From an uncultured Clostridia bacterium (GTDB lineage: Bacteria > Bacillota > Clostridia > Oscillospirales > Acutalibacteraceae), in the NCBI GenBank assembly GCA_946535695.1, contig CAMNDS010000044.1, positions 1 through 6,817 of the forward strand: a stretch of DNA of 6,817 nucleotides, read 5' to 3'. Below, piece by piece: positions 1 through 5,161 of this stretch; within the stretch, counting starts at the first letter, position 1, and each line of letters opens with the position of its first letter. Both the position numbers and the translations under genes were made by a program. Under the pieces are notes generated by a model that was given only the letters and a program-made list of their open reading frames with translations, made no database searches and was not told where the DNA came from.

Positions 1-81
1 ATTTAATCAAGAAAAAAGTCGAAAAATTTTTTTTATTTTACTAAAAATTTTGTATTTTCCAAAATATTAATAAAAAGCCAA
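1..81. other. AT-rich sequence downstream of the leftmost gene
   Basis: This stretch follows the TAG stop (82-84) of the minus-strand gene. It is nearly all A and T, with runs of A and T and short AT-only dyads such as TATTTT-CC-AAAATA. I see no GC-containing hairpin followed by a T-run, so no convincing terminator can be called. No coding frame is supported here. Confidence 0.5.
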
Positions 82-1047
82 CTATTTTTTTTCCTGACTC
101 GTACCAAAAATTTGAAAAATAGTAGTTTTAAAAAATAAATTGATGAGTAACAACCCCAGCTGGTAACCACCAAAATTTTTGTCTTGAACTTCTTGATTAA
201 TTATACTATCTTTAATTTTTTGATCCGTCTCGGAAGAATCATATAACTCTTTAATTGGTTTTAAATCATCCTCATTAAGACGGCAATTATTTTTTTCAAG
301 TTCAGGTTCATCTTGTTGTGCTTCGATATTTTTATAACTGCTAAAATCCATATTTTTTAGGTTAATGGAAAGATCGCCAAAGTAATTTTTTATTCCATTT
401 TTAACGCTTTCATCTCCAATAATAAAATTATTAACAAGATAATTAAAACGTTTTTCTTGATTCCTAATACCACTTTCGCTTTTTAAAAAATCTTTATCAA
501 TTAAACCATCGATTAAAAGCCACCTTGCCAATGCAGCATTGCCTTTTGCAGCATACTCTAAAATTTTTTCGGCAAGCCAATTTTTCGCTTCACCTTTATT
601 TTTTATACCTTGTTTCAATATACTTAAAATTTCGCTTAAAATACTACCAAAAAATTCCATATCCTTATCGTTACTCGTAGGAACAACAGATAAAACAAGA
701 TACTTTAATATAAGTGTAAGCTCATCATCGGTAATTTTGTTCATATCATATTTCATTAATTTGTCTAAAAATTTAATAAAATAATATCTAGGACTGAATT
801 CCCACTTTTTAGGTTTAGTATTAAACTGTCTACGCAAAAATTTTATAGCTTCAATATTGCTGACAATGTTGTCAGAACCCTTTTTAAAAGAATTTACAAT
901 CGTCTTTGCCACATAACCACCAAATACGCCGGTAGCTAAAAGTGATGAGGCTTTAACAATTGTTTTGATTCTGCCTTCTTTGGAAGAAGCATCAATAATT
1001 AATACCTTTTTAGCATTATTATTTTGATGACTATTAATAATCTGCAT
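82..1047 (-). CDS. Unrecognised 321-aa protein with hydrophobic segments near both ends
   Basis: I do not recognise the family. The start is the ATG at 1045-1047, because a strong GGAGG (in GGGGTGGAGGG) lies 6 bases upstream; an in-frame upstream ATG at 1080 has no such site. Residues about 29-51 form a weakly hydrophobic, Gly/Ala-rich segment (KASSLLATGVFGGYVAKTIV). Residues about 293-315 form a stronger one (GLLLINLFFKTTIFQIFG) just before a short basic tail. Between them is a charged, mostly helical region of about 240 residues. The part around residues 168-190 (KGNAALARWLLIDGLIDKDF) loosely recalls an ankyrin or helical repeat unit, but only one copy is visible. Residues 240-290 are acidic. 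There is no clear cleavable signal peptide, so it may be a membrane-anchored or tail-anchored protein. The gene has its own promoter within the end of gyrB and could also receive readthrough from the gyrB operon. Confidence 0.8.
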   Translation of the reverse strand: MQIINSHQNNNAKKVLIIDASSKEGRIKTIVKASSLLATGVFGGYVAKTIVNSFKKGSDNIVSNIEAIKFLRRQFNTKPKKWEFSPRYYFIKFLDKLMKYDMNKITDDELTLILKYLVLSVVPTSNDKDMEFFGSILSEILSILKQGIKNKGEAKNWLAEKILEYAAKGNAALARWLLIDGLIDKDFLKSESGIRNQEKRFNYLVNNFIIGDESVKNGIKNYFGDLSINLKNMDFSSYKNIEAQQDEPELEKNNCRLNEDDLKPIKELYDSSETDQKIKDSIINQEVQDKNFGGYQLGLLLINLFFKTTIFQIFGTSQEKK

Positions 1048-1051
1048 GTTT

Positions 1052-1062
1052 ACCCTCCACCC
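1052..1062 (-). promoter_or_regulatory. Strong ribosome binding site fixing the start at 1047
   Basis: On the minus strand the sequence GGGGTGGAGGG contains GGAGG six bases before ATG (1047-1045). This selects the 321-residue product over the 332-residue reading from the in-frame ATG at 1080. Confidence 0.8.
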
Positions 1063-1126
1063 CTTTAAAATTCTAAACAATTTCCCATAAATTTACAGCA
1101 ACTTCAGTGCTAAAAGCACCTTATCA

Positions 1127-1155
1127 ATTATAACATTAAATATCTAAATTTGCAA
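1127..1155 (-). promoter_or_regulatory. Promoter (TTGCAA-17-TGtTATAAT) for the 321-aa protein gene
   Basis: On the minus strand a TATAAT -10 box (1127-1132) is preceded by TG one base upstream (an extended -10). At a 17-base spacing there is TTGCAA (1150-1155), 4 of 6 matches to TTGACA. The -35 lies inside the last codons of gyrB. Transcription would begin near 1120, giving a leader of about 70 bases that opens with a small hairpin (1107-1119). Confidence 0.75.
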
Positions 1156-3058
1156 CGTATTTTGCATTTTTTTCGATAAATTCGCGTCTTGGTTCAACTT
1201 TTTCGCCCATAAGAGTGCTGAAAACCTCATCAGCTTGCGCTGCATCTTCGACCGACACCCTAAGCATAGTCCGGGTTTCGGGGTTCATAGTAGTCTCCCA
1301 GAGCTGTTCGGAGTCCATCTCGCCCAAGCCTTTATAGCGCTGAACTTCGGAAGAACCGCCGATTTCTAAAAGAATTCTATCACGTTCTTCATCCGAAAAA
1401 GCGTAAAAATGCTGTTTGAGTTTAGTAATTCTATAAAGTGGCGGTCTTGCAATATATACATAACCATTTTCGACTATCTTTTTCGCAAATCTAAAAAAGA
1501 AAGTTAACAATAAAGTTCTAATATGCGAGCCGTCCACATCAGCATCGGCCATAATTATAATTTTATGATATCTTAATTTTTCAATATCTAAATCACTGCC
1601 AATTCCGCAGCCCAGAGCTGTTATAATCGGCATTAATTTTTCATTTACGTAAACTTTTGCAAGTTGCGCCTTTTCAACATTTAGCATTTTTCCCCAAAGT
1701 GGGAGTATTGCCTGAAATTTGCGGTCTCTACCGCCTTTTGCCGAACCTCCTGCCGAGTCACCTTCGACTATATAAATTTCGGTTTCTTCAGGATTTTTCG
1801 ACTGACAATCGGCTAATTTTCCTGGGAGCGAAGCAGATTCCATTGCATTTTTTTTTCTAACAAGTTCACGCGCTTTATGAGCTGCCTCGCGCGCCTTGGC
1901 AGACGCCAGAATTTTTTCCATTATCGCTTTTGCAGAATTCGGATTTTCTTCGAAATACAATTTTAATTTTTCATAAACAACTTTATCGACAAAGCCTTTA
2001 ACTTCGGTATTGCCAAGTTTTGATTTAGTTTGACCCTCAAACTGTGCTTCTTTCATTCTGATATTTATAACAGCACATAGGCCCTCGCGAACATCGTCAC
2101 CGATAAAATTTTTATCATCATCTTTTAAAATTTTAAATTCTCTTGCATAGTTATTCACAACTCGAGTCAAAGCCGATTTAAACCCATCTTCGTGTGTTCC
2201 ACCATCATTTGTATGAATATTATTAACAAAAGATAAAATAAGTTCATTATAACTCGAATTAAACTGCAGCGCGGCTTCAAAATAAGTTGCTATTTCGTTA
2301 TTTTCAGCGCTAAAAGTTATAACGTCATCATGAACAGCGTCAAGCGCTCTACGGTTGCGTAAAAAATCAACAAAACTGACTACTCCACCATTATATTTAA
2401 AAACTTCGATTTTAGATTCTTCCTGCCTTTTATCAATCAAATCAATTTCAAGCCCAGCATTCAAAAAGGCCTGCTCACGAAGCCGTGTTGCAAGAATCTG
2501 AAAATCGTAATCTTTAACATCTTTAAAAATATCTTCGTCAAATTTAAATAAGATTTCGGTCCCATGGGAATCAGAACAATCTGAAGAGGTTAAATCAGAA
2601 ACTATATTTCCTCTTTCAAACTTTTGCTCATAAACTTTCTCTCCATCAAAAACACGAACTTGCAAAAAACTTGAAAGCGCGTTTACAACTGAAGCCCCAA
2701 CCCCGTGCAATCCTCCAGAGACTTTATAGCCACTTCCCCCAAATTTCCCACCAGCATGCAAAACAGTAAAAACCACGGTGACAGCAGGAATTCCAAGCTT
2801 TGGATGAATTCCAACCGGAATTCCACGACCATTATCGCGAACTTTTATTACATTTTCGGGCAAAATTTCTACGATTATTTTATTACAAAACCCTGCTAAA
2901 GCTTCGTCAATCGAATTATCAACAATTTCATAAACCAAGTGATGAAGTCCTTTAGAACCAGTGGAACCTATATACATACCTGGGCGTTTCCTTACAGCTT
3001 CCAGACCTTCTAAAACTTGAATCTGACTGGCACCATACTCCAAATCAATATCACTCAC
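1136..3058 (-). CDS. gyrB: DNA gyrase subunit B
   Basis: This is the ATPase subunit of type IIA topoisomerase. With GyrA it introduces negative supercoils into DNA in the cytoplasm. The protein is 640 residues, the usual length for Gram-positive GyrB without the large E. coli-type insert. The GHKL ATPase domain shows RKRPGMYIG (25-33), Glu44, Asn48 and Asp75 of the nucleotide site, the glycine loop GGLHGVGASVVNALS (115-129), and the transducer QTK lysine (Lys345). The TOPRIM domain shows EGDSAGGSAK (432-441) with metal ligands Glu432 and DADVD (Asp505, 507, 509). The conserved C-terminal RYKGLGEMD (574-582) is intact. LNVEKA and the flanking motifs favour GyrB over ParE. I chose GTG at 3056-3058, five bases after GGAG; an in-frame GTG at 3064 overlaps that site. 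Two positions are odd: Asp138 at the place of E. coli Arg136, and Trp455 at the place of E. coli Lys447. It is the third gene of the operon, 21 bases after secG. Confidence 0.97.
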   Translation of the reverse strand: MSDIDLEYGASQIQVLEGLEAVRKRPGMYIGSTGSKGLHHLVYEIVDNSIDEALAGFCNKIIVEILPENVIKVRDNGRGIPVGIHPKLGIPAVTVVFTVLHAGGKFGGSGYKVSGGLHGVGASVVNALSSFLQVRVFDGEKVYEQKFERGNIVSDLTSSDCSDSHGTEILFKFDEDIFKDVKDYDFQILATRLREQAFLNAGLEIDLIDKRQEESKIEVFKYNGGVVSFVDFLRNRRALDAVHDDVITFSAENNEIATYFEAALQFNSSYNELILSFVNNIHTNDGGTHEDGFKSALTRVVNNYAREFKILKDDDKNFIGDDVREGLCAVINIRMKEAQFEGQTKSKLGNTEVKGFVDKVVYEKLKLYFEENPNSAKAIMEKILASAKAREAAHKARELVRKKNAMESASLPGKLADCQSKNPEETEIYIVEGDSAGGSAKGGRDRKFQAILPLWGKMLNVEKAQLAKVYVNEKLMPIITALGCGIGSDLDIEKLRYHKIIIMADADVDGSHIRTLLLTFFFRFAKKIVENGYVYIARPPLYRITKLKQHFYAFSDEERDRILLEIGGSSEVQRYKGLGEMDSEQLWETTMNPETRTMLRVSVEDAAQADEVFSTLMGEKVEPRREFIEKNAKYVANLDI

Positions 3059-3063
3059 AAGCA

Positions 3064-3067
3064 CTCC
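3064..3067 (-). promoter_or_regulatory. Ribosome binding site deciding the gyrB GTG start
   Basis: GGAG on the minus strand ends five bases before GTG at 3058-3056. The alternative in-frame GTG at 3064-3062 shares a base with the GGAG, so it cannot be the start served by it. The site lies in the 21-base gap after the secG stop. Confidence 0.7.
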
Positions 3068-3079
3068 AAAAATTAAAAT

Positions 3080-3343
3080 TTATAATCCGAACCAATGCAA
3101 ATACTCAGCAATATTAAGCAAAATAACCAAAGCGAACATCATAATCGCAATAAATCTAGTCCATCTTGCCAAAAACGCATCTATAACCCTGCTTTTGTTT
3201 TTGTTAAGATACGAATCTGCACCACCACCGGTAATAATTCCACCCATGCTTTGCTCTTTACCTTCTTGAAAAAGAACGACTGCAACTATTACAATACTAA
3301 AAATTATAATAAGAATTCCCATAGTAATTTCAAAAGCTGTCAA
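3080..3343 (-). CDS. secG: Preprotein translocase subunit SecG
   Basis: SecG is the small accessory subunit of the SecYEG channel and helps SecA-driven protein export across the inner membrane. The sequence has the SecG layout: a first membrane helix (about 8-26, MGILIIIFSIVIVAVVLFQ), a conserved cytoplasmic loop with GGIITGGG (34-41) and SYLNKNKSR (44-52), and a second helix (about 63-83). With the TTG start the product is 87 residues and begins MTAFEI, which resembles Clostridia SecG proteins as I remember them. GGTGG lies five bases before this TTG. The ATG at 3355 (91 residues, 4 bases after the upstream stop) is the alternative and has no evident ribosome binding site. The gene is second in an operon, after the 100-aa gene and 21 bases before gyrB. 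This is not its commonest neighbourhood in Bacillota, where it is often near rnr and smpB. Confidence 0.92.
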   Translation of the reverse strand: MTAFEITMGILIIIFSIVIVAVVLFQEGKEQSMGGIITGGGADSYLNKNKSRVIDAFLARWTRFIAIMMFALVILLNIAEYLHWFGL

Positions 3344-3359
3344 AATAACCACCATCCAA

Positions 3360-3662
3360 TTATTGTTTATTTTTTGATTTTTGCGAAGACTGCCTATCAA
3401 GCCAAACAGAAGCTAAATCTAATGCCTCGAATAAGCTATCTTTAACGCTAAACTTAAATGGCCTAAACACATTGCCGCGCGAAGCAGCTAAAGTTCCTAC
3501 CAGACCAACCGATACTTTATTGGGTTTAAAATTTTCTTCGTTTCTCGAATCTATGTGCAAAAAGGCTATATTAGGCTCCGAAATATTGCCGTAAAAAAAA
3601 TCATCCTTGCACCTGACCAAACGCCTGCCTCTATAACTTAAAACTGCTTCATTTTCCACCAT
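3360..3662 (-). CDS. Small 100-aa protein of unknown function, first gene of the secG-gyrB operon
   Basis: I cannot name a domain. The start is ATG at 3660-3662, directly after a strong GGGAGGAG site, and the promoter ends about 20 bases upstream. The protein is soluble with no signal peptide or membrane segment. Its N-terminal part (10-26) has the pattern YRGRRLVRCKDDFFYGN. The middle looks like beta strands (FLHID, VSVGLVGTL). Its C-terminal part (76-91) forms a likely helix, SLFEALDLASVWLDRQ, before a Lys/Gln-rich tail. I have a weak memory of similar small proteins in Clostridia with a 'Y-K/R-G-x-x-L-V/M-R ... Y-Y-G' start and an 'A-x-D-x-x-x-W-L' end, which would make it a conserved family. 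Because it leads an operon with secG and gyrB it is probably expressed constitutively. Codon use looks like its neighbours. Confidence 0.85.
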   Translation of the reverse strand: MVENEAVLSYRGRRLVRCKDDFFYGNISEPNIAFLHIDSRNEENFKPNKVSVGLVGTLAASRGNVFRPFKFSVKDSLFEALDLASVWLDRQSSQKSKNKQ

Positions 3663-3681
3663 AGCTCCTCCCTTTGAGAAC

Positions 3682-3710
3682 ATTATACTGAAAAACAAAT
3701 CCAAAATCAA
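3682..3710 (-). promoter_or_regulatory. Promoter (TTGATT-17-TATAAT) of the 100-aa gene, secG, gyrB operon
   Basis: On the minus strand TTGATT (3705-3710) and a perfect TATAAT (3682-3687) are separated by exactly 17 bases. Transcription would start near 3675, leaving only a very short leader before the GGGAGGAG ribosome binding site and the ATG at 3662. The fit rules out the longer in-frame reading that begins at 3710. Confidence 0.88.
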
Positions 3711-3804
3711 ATGATATTAGCAAAAAATTTTTGCTGCTAACTTTAGAAAAACTGGAACTTTTTCAAAACTAATAAACTTTACAAAAAAGCCAAACCTACA
3801 AACT

Positions 3805-3823
3805 TCTCCGGCGCTGCCGGAGA
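3805..3823 (-). terminator. GC-rich perfect hairpin after the exported-protein gene, possible terminator
   Basis: TCTCCGGC and GCCGGAGA pair perfectly (8 bp) around a 3-base loop, with a further T-G wobble pair outside. It is one of the most GC-rich spots in the window and lies about 25 bases past the TGA stop at 3847. On the minus strand it is preceded by an A-run, and a T-run occurs only about 20 bases downstream (GGCTTTTTTG), so it is not a textbook intrinsic terminator. It separates two minus-strand transcription units, which supports the call. It could instead be a copy of a dispersed palindromic repeat. Confidence 0.5.
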
Positions 3824-3846
3824 GAACACCAGTTACTTATTTTTTT

Positions 3847-4794
3847 TCAATATGTACATCTTACATAACGTGTCACTTCGTTATTAACCAACTCAGAAAA
3901 ATGTAACATACTATTGTCAAGCTCAAACCACATGTTATAATATTTGCCTTCTTTTTTAATTACTATTGTTGGTGCAAATGCATTCCTAAATTCAAATTCT
4001 TCTTTTCCAAGACTAAGTTCGCCAGTAAATACACCAGAAAAAATTTTAATAATGTCAACAAACTCCTTTTTATTTTCATTATCTAATGGTTTAATAGAAT
4101 AGTCTTTGTTATAATTTTCTTCCACTTTTTCATAATTAACTGTTTTATAACAAATCTTTTTCTTGTTATCGGTAGCAATAATGATATTAATATTTTGATA
4201 ATTCAACATTTGATTTTTTAAACGTCGAACTATTGTATTAACTTCTTTATAAGTAAGATTACCATTCGCGTCCTCAAATTCGTCACTCGCTCGTTTTGCG
4301 ATTTTTTCTTTGATATGATTAATGTTAGATTTAGCATTTTGTTCCAATTCGCCTTTTTTTAAATTAACATTAAATACTTCATTATTAAGCGGCTGTTTGA
4401 ATTTATCATTTTTATCATTTACATAATTACCCTTTTGAACTTTTGGGTTCAAATGTTTATAATTAAGTGGCGCTTTATCATCCTTTTTAATAACTTTTCC
4501 AAAGTAGTCAATCGCTTTTTTAAAGGTGTATTTCCCTAACATAGGGTGATTAACAAGACCGGTATCGCCCAAAACTTCGTTTGTAACAACATACGTGCTG
4601 GCTAATAATAACGCTAAAATTCCAACTTTTTTGCCTATACACATACCTTTGTTTTTGTCTAGCTTTCTAACATCATTTTTAGCCATACCACTGCTCAAAT
4701 GGTTTGGCGATACTGTCATTGCCGAAGTTTTATTACCCAAAAACGATGCACACGCAAGTGCAATCGCAATTTTTTTCTGCCCAAATTTATTCAT
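3847..4794 (-). CDS. Unrecognised 315-aa exported protein with signal peptide
   Basis: I do not recognise the family. ATG at 4792-4794 is chosen because AGGGGTG lies about 7 bases upstream; the in-frame GTG at 4845 lies in the leader. Residues 1-25 look like a Sec signal peptide: basic start (MNKFGQKK), short hydrophobic core (IAIALACASFLG, 9-20) and a plausible cleavage site after TSA (23-25). A second hydrophobic stretch at 56-75 (VGILALLLASTYVVTNEV) could be a membrane anchor. The rest is a Lys/Asn-rich linker (about 95-165) followed by a mixed globular domain (about 190-315) with strands such as NINIIIATD and APTIVIKKEGKYYNMWFEL. Residues 173-184 resemble an EF-hand loop (D at 3, N at 5, G at 6, L at 8, E at 12) but have Phe at position 1, so calcium binding is doubtful. 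It is divergent from the M23 peptidase gene and has a perfect promoter. Confidence 0.85.
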   Translation of the reverse strand: MNKFGQKKIAIALACASFLGNKTSAMTVSPNHLSSGMAKNDVRKLDKNKGMCIGKKVGILALLLASTYVVTNEVLGDTGLVNHPMLGKYTFKKAIDYFGKVIKKDDKAPLNYKHLNPKVQKGNYVNDKNDKFKQPLNNEVFNVNLKKGELEQNAKSNINHIKEKIAKRASDEFEDANGNLTYKEVNTIVRRLKNQMLNYQNINIIIATDNKKKICYKTVNYEKVEENYNKDYSIKPLDNENKKEFVDIIKIFSGVFTGELSLGKEEFEFRNAFAPTIVIKKEGKYYNMWFELDNSMLHFSELVNNEVTRYVRCTY

Positions 4795-4808
4795 AAAAAA
4801 CACCCCTA

Positions 4809-4856
4809 TTAATTTGAATCTAAAGCTTGAAATACCTCGAAGCACTCTTGAAGCAT
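4809..4856 (-). other. Possible 15-codon leader frame before the exported-protein gene
   Basis: An ATG at 4854-4856 opens a frame reading MLQECFEVFQALDSN and stops at 4809-4811, just before the ribosome binding site of the 315-aa gene. It has no clear ribosome binding site of its own, but it lies close to the expected 5' end of the mRNA. It may be a regulatory leader or chance. Confidence 0.2.
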
Positions 4857-4875
4857 TATTATCATTATTATTTTA

Positions 4876-4904
4876 ATTATAAAATGTAAAAATCAATTTG
4901 TCAA
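4876..4904 (-). promoter_or_regulatory. Perfect consensus promoter (TTGACA-17-TATAAT) for the exported protein
   Basis: On the minus strand TTGACA (4899-4904) and TATAAT (4876-4881) both match the housekeeping sigma consensus exactly, with a 17-base spacer. Transcription would start near 4869, giving a leader of about 75 bases. That leader begins in an AAT-rich repeat and contains a possible 15-codon upstream frame (4809-4856). A full-consensus promoter suggests high expression unless a repressor acts on it. Confidence 0.9.
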
Positions 4905-5114
4905 GAGAAAAATAATGGAATTACTAAAAAATTAAGCATTTTAGACGTATTTTTACCTGCTATGACAAGCTCGATTCTGTTTTTCTTTTCTTTATTCACT
5001 TCGCTTTAATTTTTGATTCTCTGCTTCGTGTTAACAGGCCCTAAGTTAAAGAATTCTTTCCAGCGACTCCAGGAAGAAGCATTGGTCTTTACTTTTTTCA
5101 GTAATAATACCCAT
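4905..5114. other. Intergenic segment with less AT-rich core, RNA-like folding and an interrupted frame
   Basis: This stretch between two divergent promoters holds no intact gene. Its core (about 5020-5090) is visibly less AT-rich than the flanks. On the plus strand TGCTTC (5022-5027) can pair with GAAGCA (5076-5081). Inside that pair, TTAAC/GTTAA (5031-5035 with 5045-5049) and TTCC/GGAA (5058-5061 with 5072-5075) could form two hairpins, a three-way-junction shape, and a T-run follows at 5093-5098. On the minus strand one frame from 5140 runs for 78 sense codons to a stop at 4901-4903, broken only by a TAA at 5006-5008. It includes KKVKTNASSWSRWKEF and SEVNKEKKNRIELVIAGK. So it may be a decayed gene end, a dispersed repeat or a small RNA. 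I cannot tell which. Confidence 0.4.
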
Positions 5115-5139
5115 TGATAAATGTGAATATAATTTATCA
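5115..5139. repeat. Inverted repeat TGATAAAT-N9-ATTTATCA over the M23 gene promoter
   Basis: Two perfect 8-base arms (5115-5122 and 5132-5139) are separated by 9 bases and span the -10 box TATAAT at 5128-5133. Position and symmetry suit an operator for a dimeric repressor of the M23 gene. In very AT-rich DNA such an AT-only dyad can also occur by chance. Confidence 0.45.
5128..5133 (+). promoter_or_regulatory. Probable -10 box for the M23 peptidase gene
   Basis: A perfect TATAAT lies 28 bases before the TTG start, which allows a leader of about 20 bases carrying the GAGGT site. No good -35 stands at 16-18 bases; the nearest candidate at 17 is TAATAC (5105-5110). The TTGATA at 5114 is only 8 bases away. 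The promoter may be weak or need an activator, unlike the strong promoters elsewhere in the window. Confidence 0.5.
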
Positions 5140-5150
5140 CTATTGCATTC

Positions 5151-5155
5151 GAGGT
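5151..5155 (+). promoter_or_regulatory. Ribosome binding site deciding the TTG start of the M23 gene
   Basis: GAGGT is followed by six bases and then TTG at 5162-5164. It excludes the upstream in-frame TTG at 5114, which overlaps the promoter region. The resulting N-terminus gives a short basic segment followed by one membrane helix. Confidence 0.75.
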
Positions 5156-5161
5156 ATTATT

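Noticed and set aside
539..784. Plus-strand frame of 81 codons inside the leftmost gene
   Set aside because: It is antisense to a gene with a strong promoter and ribosome site, and it lacks its own.
1657..1860. Plus-strand open frame of 67 codons
   Set aside because: It lies wholly inside gyrB on the opposite strand, over conserved GyrB codons, with no ribosome binding site. It is a shadow frame.
2151..2159. TTATTCACA, a match to a relaxed DnaA box, near gyrB
   Set aside because: It is a single copy inside gyrB coding sequence, with no cluster and no AT-rich unwinding element arranged around it, so it does not mark an origin.
3095..3445. Plus-strand open frame of 116 codons
   Set aside because: It is antisense to secG and the 100-aa gene, both of which have clear promoters, ribosome sites or family matches. 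Its product is low in hydrophobic patterning and rich in Asn/Lys/His as expected for a shadow.
4824..4847. Possible operator or riboswitch in the exported-protein leader
   Set aside because: Only 4-bp pairs and a direct repeat of GAAGCA are visible, with no aptamer pattern I know.
5050..5090. Resemblance of AGGAAGAAGC to the SRP RNA GGAAG-GAAGCAG signature
   Set aside because: The surrounding bases do not form the conserved domain IV helix with its GGAA tetraloop and symmetric loop, and no long closing stem is seen.
5114..5161. Upstream TTG at 5114 as start of the M23 protein
   Set aside because: The extension would cover the promoter -10 box and has no ribosome binding site. TTG at 5162 has GAGGT at a 6-base spacing and gives a normal membrane-anchor N-terminus.
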